The position numbers and the translations under genes are program-made. From Alteromonas indica (GTDB taxonomy: Bacteria > Pseudomonadota > Gammaproteobacteria > Enterobacterales > Alteromonadaceae), in NCBI GenBank assembly GCA_003056425.1, contig PYVY01000012.1:91857-155856 (forward strand): a DNA stretch of 64,000 bases, written 5' to 3'. Positions within the stretch are counted from its first letter, which is position 1; the number at the start of each line of letters is the position of its first letter. Below, one piece after another: positions 46,019 to 55,894 of this stretch. A model generated the notes under the pieces. That model was given only the letters and a program-made list of their open reading frames with translations, did no database searches and was not told the DNA's origin.

Positions 46019-46915
46019 ATGAAAATTGGCATTGCTTTGGGTGCTGGCGCCGCCCGCGGTTGGACCCACATAGGTATTATCCGTGCGCTGGAAAAATTGG
46101 GTGTTAATATAGATATTGTCGCCGGCTGTTCGATTGGCGCCTATGTTGGGGCGGCCTATGCCAGTGGCAAACTCGATGCCTTACATGAATGGTCCAGCTC
46201 CCTGACGGAGTGGCAGGTGTTTTCACTCATGGGTATCGGTTTTCGCCGCGGCGGCTTAGCCAGCGGCGAAAAGGTATTCAAAAAACTCGGGGAAGATTTT
46301 TGCGCCGCCTCTTTCGAAGAAATGCAAAAACAATTTGCTGTAGTGGCCACCGACCTGCATTCAGGGCGTGAGGTAATGTTTGCTTCGGGCCCGTTAGATA
46401 CAGCAATACAAGCGTCATGTGCTATACCGGCGTTATTTAGCCCGGTCGCCTATGAGGGGCGATGGCTGGTAGATGGCGCGGTGGTTAACCCGGTGCCGGT
46501 AAACCTGTGTCGTCAGTTAGGGGCTGATTTTGTTATTGCCGTTAATCTTAACGCCGACTTCCGGCCCCAGCGCTTAGAAAAACCGGCTGAAAAGCATGAA
46601 GAAAATGAACGTAAAACAGAACACTTTTTGCAGAAAAGTTCTGGAGCGGTGCGTCAATGGTTTTCACCGGATAACGGCCCTGGTAAAGATGCGCCGCCCG
46701 GTATCCTAAGTGTCATGAGCAGCTCGTTGGAAATTCTACAGGCCAGAGTTACCCGCTCGCGGTTGGCGGGCGATCCACCCGATGTGCTGATAGAACCCAA
46801 TCTCACTGATGTAGGATTACTTGAGTTTCACCGCGCCGCAGAATTGTGTAAAAAGGGCGAAGAGACCGTCGAGCGTCTGGCCGAACAGATACGCTACCAA
46901 TTAGTGTTAAGTTAA
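46019..46915 (+). CDS. rssA: Patatin-like phospholipase RssA
   Basis: 298 aa. Oxyanion loop GAGAARGW, nucleophile Ser38 in AGCSIGAYVG, catalytic Asp152 in LVDGAVVNPVPV. The patatin core is residues ~1-200; then a charged insert and a C-terminal helical part. It follows ttcA by 4 bases and overlaps the DUF2987 gene by 4 bases tail to tail. Confidence 0.92.
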   Translation: MKIGIALGAGAARGWTHIGIIRALEKLGVNIDIVAGCSIGAYVGAAYASGKLDALHEWSSSLTEWQVFSLMGIGFRRGGLASGEKVFKKLGEDFCAASFEEMQKQFAVVATDLHSGREVMFASGPLDTAIQASCAIPALFSPVAYEGRWLVDGAVVNPVPVNLCRQLGADFVIAVNLNADFRPQRLEKPAEKHEENERKTEHFLQKSSGAVRQWFSPDNGPGKDAPPGILSVMSSSLEILQARVTRSRLAGDPPDVLIEPNLTDVGLLEFHRAAELCKKGEETVERLAEQIRYQLVLS

Positions 46916-47562
46916 TCGGCCGATGCAATAGCCGTAATTCGCACAGGCGGCTCCGGCAGTATCAATGGCTTGTTTTTGTTTAGCCATTCAGTATGCAGGG
47001 CTAACATCCCACTGGTAATCGGCGGGGCGTCTTTTAACGGACGCTGCAGGTAAGGATCTGAAAACTGAAAATTAAGGCCTTTTACGGAAGGCATCATGAA
47101 TGATAAAAAACTGCCCATTTCATTAAAGAAGGCTTCATATTGTCCTACCAACATAGTCAGCTCTTCCGCACTATAGTAAGACTTTAGATATTCCGAGCGG
47201 GTTTCCAGTTGTACCGACATATCACAGGGTTTGATATCGTTGTCTGTAAAAACAATGTGTACCGACGCATCTGCCAGCTGTAGGGCTTTTTCAGCCGGTA
47301 AAGTGAATCTTTGCTCTGCCGATACGTCCAGTGCAATTGTTTGCTTGTCCGTTACAATATTGGCGCTGTCTATTGCACACATATCTGCGGTATCGTGGTG
47401 GATAAAACCAAACGCAAACTGTAATGCCTGAGTATCTTCACCGGTTAATTTTTGCAAATGACTATAAAACCGATGATACTCCACATCCAGGCTGCTCGTG
47501 GCATAGGCTAACGGGCTGCTTATCCCTAAAATTCCCAATAACAGGGACGTCATCCATCTCAT
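46912..47562 (-). CDS. DUF2987 family secreted protein
   Basis: 216 aa with signal peptide (MRWMTSLLLGILGISSPLAYA). Mature part: YHRFYSHLQKLTGEDTQALQ, FAFGFIHH, and a Cys pair (MCAID, KPCDMS) probably forming a disulphide. It matches DUF2987, a gammaproteobacterial family common beside ttcA/rssA. Starts 4 bases inside the end of the Bax-like gene on the same strand, so they are an operon. Function unknown. Confidence 0.82.
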   Translation of the reverse strand: MRWMTSLLLGILGISSPLAYATSSLDVEYHRFYSHLQKLTGEDTQALQFAFGFIHHDTADMCAIDSANIVTDKQTIALDVSAEQRFTLPAEKALQLADASVHIVFTDNDIKPCDMSVQLETRSEYLKSYYSAEELTMLVGQYEAFFNEMGSFLSFMMPSVKGLNFQFSDPYLQRPLKDAPPITSGMLALHTEWLNKNKPLILPEPPVRITAIASAD

Positions 47563-48353
47563 TGTGCAAGAAACTCCTGATTGAACCGAATCATTGCCTG
47601 CAGTTCTTCCACATAGGCGGCGCCACGCTCAGAATATTTCATCAGGCCTTCAGCCAGCGCCATGCCGGTTACCGGCATTTGGTTCATTCTTAACCGGGCC
47701 CGAATATTACGTAAATCTTTGTAAGCTTTATGGCGATTTAGATTACGCATGTAAGTGTAAGTGGCCCTGGATAAATTATCAAAGCGTGCCACTTCATGGG
47801 CTGCACCGTCGGTGCGCCGCGAAGGCACAAAGCCGCACCCCCGCCGAAAACACCATAAGCCGAAAAAATTATAACCTTCACGGGCAAACCGGCTGGTCCC
47901 CCAGGCAGACTCATTAGCTGCCTGCACCAATACCAGCTCGACCGGTAAAATATCAACTTTCTGTAATAAGCGGTTTATTTTTTCAGGAATATCGACAGAG
48001 TCGTTGACGCCATATTCTTTTACCAGCCATGCCACCCGTTCACTGTCTTCTTCGCCCAGTGTTTCGTTACTGGTAAGTTTACGTTGAACGGTTTGAATAT
48101 AGTGACGTAACGAAAGCAGATATTCATTTTGCTTAGCGACTTCCGGGCGTAAATAATCAAAAAAAGCTGACTTACGATCACTCACATTCTCATAAGAGGA
48201 GAAATCCGGTACGGGCTTTGATGCTTGCTCGGTTTCCGGCACTTCCAGTATATCGGGTTCTCTGGAAGACAAAATCCATGCGTTAATGACGATAACGGCT
48301 AAAATACCTATCGTTATCAGCACTATTTTTACCGTTTCCCTTTTATGCATCAA
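47559..48353 (-). CDS. Bax-like glucosaminidase-domain protein
   Basis: 264 aa. N-terminal TM (VLITIGILAVIVINAWIL), then a glucosaminidase domain: LVLVQAANESAWGTSRFARE (catalytic Glu in NESAWG), GYNFFGLWCFRRGCGFVPSR, ARFDNLSRATYTYMRNLNRH. This is the E. coli Bax family, which probably cleaves peptidoglycan. Overlaps both neighbours by 4 and 11 bases. Confidence 0.88.
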   Translation of the reverse strand: MMHKRETVKIVLITIGILAVIVINAWILSSREPDILEVPETEQASKPVPDFSSYENVSDRKSAFFDYLRPEVAKQNEYLLSLRHYIQTVQRKLTSNETLGEEDSERVAWLVKEYGVNDSVDIPEKINRLLQKVDILPVELVLVQAANESAWGTSRFAREGYNFFGLWCFRRGCGFVPSRRTDGAAHEVARFDNLSRATYTYMRNLNRHKAYKDLRNIRARLRMNQMPVTGMALAEGLMKYSERGAAYVEELQAMIRFNQEFLAQ

Positions 48354-49083
48354 ATGTTGACTCTTTGTTATTAGTATTGGACGAAATTTCTACCGGCCCT
48401 GAGCCAAAAAGATCATTGAACAGCAACCCTACGGTAGCGTAATACAATGGCATTACCCATAACAGGGCCAGGCCGAGGGTAAACAGACACAATAAAAACA
48501 ATAGTACAAAAACGCCAAATAATCCGATAAACCCAGCAATATACCGGTTAACCACTTTACACGAGAGTAACAGCGCACCGCTTATAGGAAGCTTGTTTTG
48601 CGCCACCAGCGGCAGCGTAAATATACTGGCCATAAAGACATACAGCCCAGGAATAATTAAAAAATACAATCCCAGCTGCACCAGTATAGAGATAAACAGC
48701 TGCGCCAAAGCAAGCGGTAATACCTGCGGTAGGTAGGCGAACAAATGGTTAAAAGCGGTGGGTTGTTGCGCGGCCAATGCGCTAGCTTGTAATGTCAGTC
48801 CGGTAGTAATCGGCGCCATAAGAAAAATGACAATCACATCAATAATTGCCTGATGTGATTGTGAGAGTTGCTTTAACTCTTCAATCGAAAAGCGGCTAAC
48901 CAAAAGTGCCACTAATACTGCGCTAATCAACACAATAACACCGCATCCTGCTAGCAGCGTACGGTAATGCTCTTTTGTAATATTATTCGCTCTTAGCAGT
49001 ATTTGTCTGACTGAAAACGTGTAGTCTCCGGCCAGAGTCTGCGCTAGTTTATCCCCTTGCGGGGGTTGGTTTGTGCTACTCAC
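48343..49083 (-). CDS. Polytopic membrane protein, unrecognised
   Basis: 246 aa with about six TM segments (TLLAGCGVIVLISAVLVALL, VIVIFLMAPITTGLTL, LALAQLFISILVQLGLYFL, YIAGFIGLFGVFVLLFLLCL, LALLWVMPLYYATVGLLF). The pattern resembles the YciC/BPSS1780-like inner-membrane proteins. It is the first gene of the minus-strand operon with the Bax-like and DUF2987 genes. Role unknown. Confidence 0.78.
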   Translation of the reverse strand: MSSTNQPPQGDKLAQTLAGDYTFSVRQILLRANNITKEHYRTLLAGCGVIVLISAVLVALLVSRFSIEELKQLSQSHQAIIDVIVIFLMAPITTGLTLQASALAAQQPTAFNHLFAYLPQVLPLALAQLFISILVQLGLYFLIIPGLYVFMASIFTLPLVAQNKLPISGALLLSCKVVNRYIAGFIGLFGVFVLLFLLCLFTLGLALLWVMPLYYATVGLLFNDLFGSGPVEISSNTNNKESTFDA

Positions 49084-49141
49084 CCAATCCTCAAAAACTG
49101 ATTTTTAACCTGCGCAGTATACCCTAAACGCGCCTGCGGCT

Positions 49142-49768
49142 CTAAGCTAATACTAATTTGGCAGCCAGGCCTAATAATAATACCCCCATGGCACGGTCTA
49201 GCCAGTAACCTTTTTCACCTATCAAACGTGCAACACTGCTGGTACTTAATAAATACGATAGAAAGCAAAACCAGGCTCCGGTAGCCAGTGACAAGTAGGC
49301 ACCATACCCTAGCTTAATGGCCAGCGGGGTGTCGACATCAATAAAAGCGGTAAATAATGATAAAAAGAACAGCGTGGCTTTGGGATTCAGGCCGTTGGTT
49401 AAAAAACCCATCCATAGTGCGCGCCGGCCCCGTATTGCAGGACGCGTAACCTGCTTACCCTGGCGTGCGGTCGACGGCGTAGTTGGGCCACTTCGAAGGG
49501 CTCCTACAGCCAGATATATCAGATATGCCGCCGCCAGATAACTGATAGCCTGATATAGCCACGGTGTGGTTTTGATGACAACTGATAGCCCCACAATGGA
49601 GTAAGCTACGTGAATCAGGATACCTAAACCAATACCTACACTGGTGTACATTGCTATACGCCTGCCATAAGCCACACTATTGCGCACTACAATGGCAAAG
49701 TCGGGGCCAGGGCTGGCGACAGCCAGTAAATGAACTAATGCTATAGTAATAAAATCTTGCCACACCAC
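49142..49768 (-). CDS. LysE/RhtB family exporter
   Basis: 208 aa, six TM. The signature HLLAVASPGPDFAIVVRNSV is at the N-terminus, FLTNGLNPKATLFFLSLF in the middle and a final helix GVLLLGLAAKLVLA. Amino-acid (homoserine/threonine) efflux by family; substrate not decided. Start 2 bases from the cobB stop, so co-transcribed with it. Confidence 0.9.
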   Translation of the reverse strand: MVWQDFITIALVHLLAVASPGPDFAIVVRNSVAYGRRIAMYTSVGIGLGILIHVAYSIVGLSVVIKTTPWLYQAISYLAAAYLIYLAVGALRSGPTTPSTARQGKQVTRPAIRGRRALWMGFLTNGLNPKATLFFLSLFTAFIDVDTPLAIKLGYGAYLSLATGAWFCFLSYLLSTSSVARLIGEKGYWLDRAMGVLLLGLAAKLVLA

Positions 49769-49770
49769 GT

Positions 49771-50499
49771 TTATCTACCTTTATCGTTGAAGGCGGTTAT
49801 TATTTGGTGCACATATGCTGGCACGACTTCAGAAGCTGGGCCTTCAATGGCCTCATCAAAATATCGTTGGTTAGTACCGGCTGCCAGATTAAGCTCTACC
49901 GTTTTGGCGCCGCTTTCGCTGGCCAGCTGGACAAAACCGGCTGCAGGGTACACATCGCCGGAGGTTCCAATAGCAATAAAAATATCAGCCCTGGATAAGG
50001 CCATAATAATGGTATCCATGTGCAGCGGCGTTTCGCCAAACCAGACAATATCCGGGCGCAGTGGCTGCGGTTCGGCGCAGCACTGGCAGCGTGTTTTACG
50101 GTCAAACGCCACAGTGCATACTTGGCGGTGGCCGCTGCCGGTGCACCGTGAAGACAGCAGCTCGCCATGCATGTGCAATACCCGCGTACTCCCAGCACGT
50201 TCATGCAAATTATCTACATTCTGGGTAATCAGCGTCAGCTGTTCGCCAAGCGCCTTTTCTAGCTGGGCCAACGCCAAGTGCGCGGCATTAGGTTTAATTG
50301 CACCGTCAGCTAACTGGGCGCGACGATCATTGTAAAAGCGGTACACTAGCGCAGGATTGGCGCTAAAGGCTTGCGGCGTGGCGACTTCTTCGACCTTGTG
50401 TTGCTCCCACAACCCGTTGTTGTCGCGAAATGTTTTAAGTCCTGATTCTGCCGATACGCCTGCGCCGGTCAGAACCACTACATTAGGCTTAGCATACAT
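49771..50499 (-). CDS. cobB: NAD-dependent protein deacylase (sirtuin) CobB
   Basis: 242 aa. [33 protein letters not shown] with catalytic His in VLHMHGEL; zinc cysteines [13 protein letters not shown] and [36 protein letters not shown] carries the Tyr and Arg that give CobB desuccinylase ability. Removes acetyl and succinyl groups from lysines. Confidence 0.94.
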   Translation of the reverse strand: MYAKPNVVVLTGAGVSAESGLKTFRDNNGLWEQHKVEEVATPQAFSANPALVYRFYNDRRAQLADGAIKPNAAHLALAQLEKALGEQLTLITQNVDNLHERAGSTRVLHMHGELLSSRCTGSGHRQVCTVAFDRKTRCQCCAEPQPLRPDIVWFGETPLHMDTIIMALSRADIFIAIGTSGDVYPAAGFVQLASESGAKTVELNLAAGTNQRYFDEAIEGPASEVVPAYVHQIITAFNDKGR

Positions 50500-50538
50500 G
50501 CAATCGTCGCTCCGTTGGTGGTTGGTATTCGATAATTA

Positions 50539-51375
50539 TTACAGGGCAATAGGCAGTTGGTTATCAGCGCCCCATTGGGCCCAACTCCCATCATATACCA
50601 TTACATTTTTAGCATCGCATAGTAGCGCGGCCACGCCGATTATACACGCGGTGATCCCAGAACCACAGCTACAGATAATTGGCTTTTGCAAATCGATATT
50701 GCGCTTCGTGAATAAGGCGTTAAGCACCGCCACTGCTTTAAACCGACCGTTTTCCAGCACGTCCTGGTAGTATAAATTAACTGCGCCGGGTATGTGCCCG
50801 CTGCGAACGCCGGCGCGCGGTTCAGGTGCGCGGCCGTGGAAGCGCGCCGCGCTGCGCGCATCAATAATCTGCGTGTTTGTATCAAGTGCCGCTATTACGT
50901 GCTTTTTATCAATAAACCAAGCATGCGCAGGAGGCTCTACTTCATAGAATTGCGCCGATACAGGCGGGCGCCCAAAGTTGTTGAAGAGGCCGCCTTCCGC
51001 TCGTTCTTTGGCGCCGCCCCCATCTAGCAGGCTCACATTGCGATGTCCTATAGCTTTAAGCATCCACCACAAACGCGGGGCACTAAACATCCCCTTTGCG
51101 TCGTAGACTATCAGTTGGGTTTTATTATCAATCCCAAGTTCACCGAGTAACTGCGCAAACGCCGTGCTGTTTAAACGCTGGTGAACTTCCCCGTGGCGAT
51201 GATCACTCCCCTCTTTATCAAGGTCAATTATGCGAGTATTAGGGAGCAAACCACTATCGCGGTTTTCCGCTTCACCTGTGCCAGGGTCGCGCATGATGGG
51301 CCGCAGTAAAATAGGGCCTTTTAGACGTTCGTCGTTCATGCGGGGCAACGTTGGGGTCAATATAGGGGCTGACAT
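50539..51375 (-). CDS. Rhodanese-type sulfurtransferase (SseA-like)
   Basis: 278 aa from ATG 51375, which gives the usual ~280-aa length; the frame continues upstream to 51459. Two rhodanese domains: inactive N-terminal one (LIVYDAKGMFSAPRLWWMLK) and active C-terminal one with the loop CSCGSGITACIIGVA, of the 3-mercaptopyruvate sulfurtransferase CG[S/T]G[V/I]TA type. IDARSAARFHGRAPEPR and RSGHIPGAVNL are standard. Gene order with cobB is on the same strand, 39 bases apart. Confidence 0.88.
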   Translation of the reverse strand: MSAPILTPTLPRMNDERLKGPILLRPIMRDPGTGEAENRDSGLLPNTRIIDLDKEGSDHRHGEVHQRLNSTAFAQLLGELGIDNKTQLIVYDAKGMFSAPRLWWMLKAIGHRNVSLLDGGGAKERAEGGLFNNFGRPPVSAQFYEVEPPAHAWFIDKKHVIAALDTNTQIIDARSAARFHGRAPEPRAGVRSGHIPGAVNLYYQDVLENGRFKAVAVLNALFTKRNIDLQKPIICSCGSGITACIIGVAALLCDAKNVMVYDGSWAQWGADNQLPIAL

Positions 51376-51719
51376 ATTTATCCAGGTATCTATTTTACGA
51401 ACCAATTTCAACATCATATGTGTTGAGGCAATAAAAATACAGATTATCCCGGCTTCCAAAGCCTTCTCGTCCTAAAATAGTATTTCTTATAAATCGGATA
51501 CTTATGCACTAGCTATCAGACTTTGGTACATAGTAACTACAGTCAGGGGTGTAAGTATTTCATAACTATTTTCTCGGCTCTTTCATGCCACCCAATATTT
51601 TAATTGAAAAAACAGTAACTTAAATTAGTGAATAGCTGGTTTGGAAATTGCTTCACTTCACTGTGATTCTCGCTGTATTGAAACAGCCACACCATTTACG
51701 CTTTATTGAGGATAATCGG

Positions 51720-52589
51720 ATGAGAAACGAATTCAGTGTTGTTACTATCGTAAAAAACCGGACGCAGCAGCTTTCAAATCTGATTGCTAATCTTGAACAG
51801 TCAGAGTTAGCTCCATCGGAACTGATTGTTGTTTGGATGACATCACCGTCCAGCAACTCGCTGATACAAAGTGAACAGTTCTCTATTAAACATAAATTTG
51901 CCACCTCTGAAGAATTGCCGCTGGCCCAAGCCCGTAATAAAGGCTTTAAAGCATGCAGTTTCGATCGAATCATCCATCTTGACGTGGATTGTGTATGTGA
52001 CCCTGCCCTGTTCAGTACCATGATGAAAAACTGGAAAGACAATACAATTCATACGACCAACATTATCCCATTAACAGATATGCCCGACAATGCGCAGTTT
52101 GAACAGTTGATGGAGCGTTCAGAGCTTCACGTATTAAATGGTCGCCGCAATGCCAGTGCCATGCACAATTTTCAGTCTGCTGTATTTGGCGTAAGCCGTT
52201 CAGATTTCGATAAAGTAGGTGGTTTTGATGAGCAATACCATGGTTTCGGGATTGGCGATATCGATTTTGCGACCCGTTGCCACGCGGCCGGTATTGGTTT
52301 GGAAAAATTAAGCCTTACTGCCTTTCATCAGTATCGGGCAAACTATCAGTTCCCCATCAACCACCTGCTTGATATCGTTACCAATGCGAATCTGTTCAAA
52401 GCTAAGTGGGGCTATTATCCTGCCACAGACTGGTTGAGTGCCTTTGTAAGTCAGGGGTTTGTAAACCAGGATTTCGAGCACTCAGGATTGACCATAGCGC
52501 GCATGCCAAGTGAAGAGGAAATTCACCAGGCTCTACATTATGAGCAAGCAGCAGAAAATGCAGACCATATAGAAAAATTGTCTGCCTGA
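51720..52589 (+). CDS. Glycosyltransferase with galactosyltransferase-type C-terminus
   Basis: 289 aa from ATG 51720 (GAGG upstream). GT-A fold: FSVVTIVKNRTQQLSNLIAN, ARNKGFKACSFDRIIHLDVD with a D-x-D-like metal site (LDVDCVCD), and the C-terminal galactosyltransferase-like motif FDKVGGFDEQYHGFGIGDID. It is like GT family 2/7C enzymes that extend surface glycans. Stands alone before a long gene-free stretch. Confidence 0.85.
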   Translation: MRNEFSVVTIVKNRTQQLSNLIANLEQSELAPSELIVVWMTSPSSNSLIQSEQFSIKHKFATSEELPLAQARNKGFKACSFDRIIHLDVDCVCDPALFSTMMKNWKDNTIHTTNIIPLTDMPDNAQFEQLMERSELHVLNGRRNASAMHNFQSAVFGVSRSDFDKVGGFDEQYHGFGIGDIDFATRCHAAGIGLEKLSLTAFHQYRANYQFPINHLLDIVTNANLFKAKWGYYPATDWLSAFVSQGFVNQDFEHSGLTIARMPSEEEIHQALHYEQAAENADHIEKLSA

Positions 52590-53372
52590 AACTGGCGGGC
52601 TAACCCACGTTAAGGATTACTACCGTAAATACATTTATGTGACGAAACCGGTAATCATCCGCTATTCAAAAGCCGCGATGGTCAAGAGAGCGGATGATTA
52701 TGGGCAATACTCGTGACGATACTATAGATATCGTCGGTATCAGTTTATTTCTTCAATGCTCCAGTGAAAATTTCCGCAGCTACAGAATGTGGCACTTAGT
52801 TACTTTAGCTTTCACACCCAGGGTGATTGGCAGGTATTGTTATTGCATAGGTATTGTTATTGCAACTATAACCAGGCTGGCCGAAAAGTATTAACGCATT
52901 GCTAAAGGTGCATGGTTTTTTATTTTAGCCCTTATACGCTTTTTTCCATGTATACCTTTTTCCTCCTGCATAAATAAATCAAGCAATACTATATTCAAGC
53001 CGCTTACTCACTACCTTGGCGATCCTTACCAGGGCGATCCCTACCAGGGCGCTCCTTGCCAGAAAGACGATTAACCGGTAAAGCGCCATTTTCAATTGAC
53101 ATAAGTACGCGCGAGTCCTAGACGGCTAATAGGCCAATGAAGGGGCGCTCAGTTGAGCTTCAGTGCTATACCTATGGCCGGAGACGGCTTTCCATACAAC
53201 ATTTTCTAAGGTTTATAACCAATCAATGGAAACTCGTCATTCGCTGCGCGGTATTACATTATCCCCCCTTTTCCAACAATTATTATTCAATAAATTTTAA
53301 AACAGGCGTGAAGTTTGCTTGGTTTTCGCATGTTATTAATACATCAGACTAAACGGAACTTAACCAGTTACT
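52590..53372. other. Gene-free region with 15-bp tandem repeats
   Basis: 783 bases, no credible gene (a 66-codon frame at 52694 is not supported). Three tandem 15-bp units occur at 53017-53061: TGGCGATCCTTACCA, GGGCGATCCCTACCA and GGGCGCTCCTTGCCA. The following 300 bases precede the acyltransferase gene. Confidence 0.5.
53017..53061. repeat. Three 15-bp direct tandem repeats
   Basis: Units at 53017-53031, 53032-53046 and 53047-53061 differ from each other at 2 to 4 positions. Period 15 keeps codon phase, but no open frame of note covers them. Confidence 0.8.
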
Positions 53373-55388
53373 ATGCAGTATAGAAGTGAAATAGATGGCT
53401 TACGTGCTCTCGCGATCCTGCCTGTTTTATGGCTCCACGCTGACTTACCCGGGCTTAGCGGTGGTTATCTTGGCGTAGACGTATTCTTTGTTATCAGTGG
53501 CTTTCTAATTACTGGCATCATTACCCGCGAAATGAGCCAGAATCAGTTTTCGTTAGTAAATTTTTACGAACGGCGCGCACGGCGAATATTACCCGCTTTG
53601 TTTTTAGTCATAGCGGTTACTAGCATAGCTTTACCTGTTTTTTCACAATCGCCAAAAGTGCTTGCCGATTATGGGCAGAGTATTGTTGCGGTGGTCAGTT
53701 TTGTCTCCAATTTTTATTTTTGGCAAACGTCGGGGTATTTTGGCAGTACCTCAGAATTGTCTCCCATGCTGCATACCTGGAGTCTGGCAGTAGAAGAACA
53801 GTATTACGTGTTTTTTCCGTTAATTGCTATGGTTGTATTACCAAACGGCCGCCGCTTTATCGGTACGTTGCTGAGTATATTCGTGCTTTCGTTGGCGTAT
53901 GCACAGTGGCAAAAAGATGTTGACCCAACCGGTAATTTTTACCTTTTACCAGGCCGAGCCTGGGAATTAATGGCTGGCGGCATAGCCAGTGTTTATATTA
54001 AAAGCGATCATTATCAGCGCTGGCAACGGGTGTTCGGCTCGCTATTGGCCAACGCGGGGGTGGTAATGGTCGCGGCTTCATATATCTTGTTTACACCGGA
54101 AACGGCTCATCCATCAGTGTTCACTCTATTACCTGTAGCTGGCACAGTACTAATTCTTCTATTTGCTGTTCAGGGCACGCTAACCGCCCGCTTGCTGTCA
54201 CTTCCCGGAATTACATTTGTGGGTGTAGTAAGTTATAGCCTATACCTATGGCATCAACCTGTACTAGCAGCGCTGCGACTTATCAATGAGGGCGAACTTA
54301 CATTGCTATACAGTGTTATTGGTATTGGCGTGTCGTTTCTTATGAGCGTTGTGTCCTGGCGTTTTGTCGAAACCCCACTGCGTAACCGTAGTCGTTATAC
54401 CCGCCCGGCCATTTTTAAATATAGCGGCGTAGGACTGGCTTGCGGCGCAGTGCTAGGTTTGCTATTTGTAAGCAATGTAGCCTTACGCAGTACCTTTGAG
54501 CCTGCCCCCATGGCGCGCTATCAAATGCTTGAAACCGCCCATGATTCTCATACCAGCCAGCCGATGGCTGAGGCGCCCTGTAAATTATGGTCGCCCGAAT
54601 TTGATGACGACTTTGAAACCCGCTTTTCTGAATGTGCAGCAAAATATGATAAAGCGGTTTTTATTTTAGGTGGTAGTCACGGTATGGATTTATACAACGC
54701 GGTGGCCTACAACAGCGAATATCCCTTTGTGGTTAGTGTATCCAGAGGATTTTGTCGTGCCCATGGCTATAACGGTAACCCGAAAGATTTACCCCATTGC
54801 CAGTATGATGATTTTCTCGCCTTTGCAAAAGATCATGCGCGTAAGATAAGTTTAGTCATTTACACCCAAACCCCAGACAGGCTATTTGCCGGTAATAATA
54901 TGTATGAAGCAAAACGCGAAGATATCAATACCGAATATGTCGATGATGTAGTGAATTACCTGGCTAACATTAAGCAAACATTTGCCATTCCGGTATTAAT
55001 GGTGGGGATGTTGCCCCCAGTGACTAAAGATCCGGTGGAATGGGATTATAAGACGCCCTTTGACACCCAGCTCACCCAATATATATCTACCAATGCAATT
55101 GAATTATCGCAGTACCTGGATAGCGAATTTGCCAAGCGTCTGCGCTCAAAAGAGATTGGGTATATATCAAAAATGGATGGCTTTGGCTTACAGTTGCCCA
55201 GGGATTTAGTGATAGATAGTACCATCACATACTCAGATAGACGCCATCTTAGTACCAAAGGTGAAGAGGTGTTCGGCCGCAGGCTTCTGGAGCTTGCGTT
55301 TACGCAAGGTTATACCCAATTAAAGCCCAAGCATGGTAACGAACCATATACTAACGCCCTCAGGCCCCAGGATAGCTCTGCAAACTGA
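53373..55388 (+). CDS. OafA-type O-acyltransferase with SGNH domain
   Basis: 671 aa. Residues ~1-360: acyltransferase-3 membrane domain with YRSEIDGLRALAILPVLWLH, GGYLGVDVFFVISGFLITGI, NFYERRARRILPALF and HTWSLAVEEQYYVFFPLI. Residues ~400-671: periplasmic SGNH domain with FILGGSHGMDLYNAV (Ser in GGSH) and the C-terminal YSDRRHLSTKG (Asp/His). It transfers acetyl or similar groups to surface polysaccharide or lipopolysaccharide. Confidence 0.93.
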   Translation: MQYRSEIDGLRALAILPVLWLHADLPGLSGGYLGVDVFFVISGFLITGIITREMSQNQFSLVNFYERRARRILPALFLVIAVTSIALPVFSQSPKVLADYGQSIVAVVSFVSNFYFWQTSGYFGSTSELSPMLHTWSLAVEEQYYVFFPLIAMVVLPNGRRFIGTLLSIFVLSLAYAQWQKDVDPTGNFYLLPGRAWELMAGGIASVYIKSDHYQRWQRVFGSLLANAGVVMVAASYILFTPETAHPSVFTLLPVAGTVLILLFAVQGTLTARLLSLPGITFVGVVSYSLYLWHQPVLAALRLINEGELTLLYSVIGIGVSFLMSVVSWRFVETPLRNRSRYTRPAIFKYSGVGLACGAVLGLLFVSNVALRSTFEPAPMARYQMLETAHDSHTSQPMAEAPCKLWSPEFDDDFETRFSECAAKYDKAVFILGGSHGMDLYNAVAYNSEYPFVVSVSRGFCRAHGYNGNPKDLPHCQYDDFLAFAKDHARKISLVIYTQTPDRLFAGNNMYEAKREDINTEYVDDVVNYLANIKQTFAIPVLMVGMLPPVTKDPVEWDYKTPFDTQLTQYISTNAIELSQYLDSEFAKRLRSKEIGYISKMDGFGLQLPRDLVIDSTITYSDRRHLSTKGEEVFGRRLLELAFTQGYTQLKPKHGNEPYTNALRPQDSSAN

Positions 55389-55567
55389 CCGTACCGGCAA
55401 TAATCGGGCTTTTATGGTAAACGGTATATTGCATACATAGGTTTTTGCATGTTATTAGGCAACGGTCTTGCATCAATTGCATCATTCGTCAGGGCAAAGT
55501 TTATGGGCTGTCTTGACTTGGCATATTTTTGTAGCCTTATATTTTTTAAAACGGGACTAAAGTTTAC

Positions 55568-55894
55568 ATGCAATATCCAGTGACACCTGATGGGCGGTAC
55601 ATGGTCGTACGAGAACGACTATGGCGGGTGAGTAACCCAAACCTATCGGAGGCCGAGCGGGCCAGTTTTGTGCACGATTTAATGAGCGCGCGCCGCGAGG
55701 TAAAAGCGGCAAAGGCAGCAAACGATGATACGCGGCTAACCAAAGCACGGCGCCTGGTTAATGCAGCGAAAATCTCGCTTGGTGAACGCGGCCCGGTATG
55801 GTGGCAAGATGGCGCTAAGGACTTTAACCGCCATATGGTTAAAAATACCCCTTATCTGGATTGGTACACGCAGCTTGATAAACCGAAGGAGTAG
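55568..55894 (+). CDS. Conserved small soluble protein
   Basis: 108 aa: MQYPVTPDGRYMVVRERLWR, SNPNLSEAERASFVHDLMSA, RREVKAAKAAN then AKISLGERGPVWWQDGAKDF and NRHMVKNTPYLDWY. I recall this as a widespread proteobacterial protein sometimes labelled 'biopolymer transporter Tol' without evidence. Helical middle, Trp-rich end. Function unknown. Confidence 0.8.
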   Translation: MQYPVTPDGRYMVVRERLWRVSNPNLSEAERASFVHDLMSARREVKAAKAANDDTRLTKARRLVNAAKISLGERGPVWWQDGAKDFNRHMVKNTPYLDWYTQLDKPKE

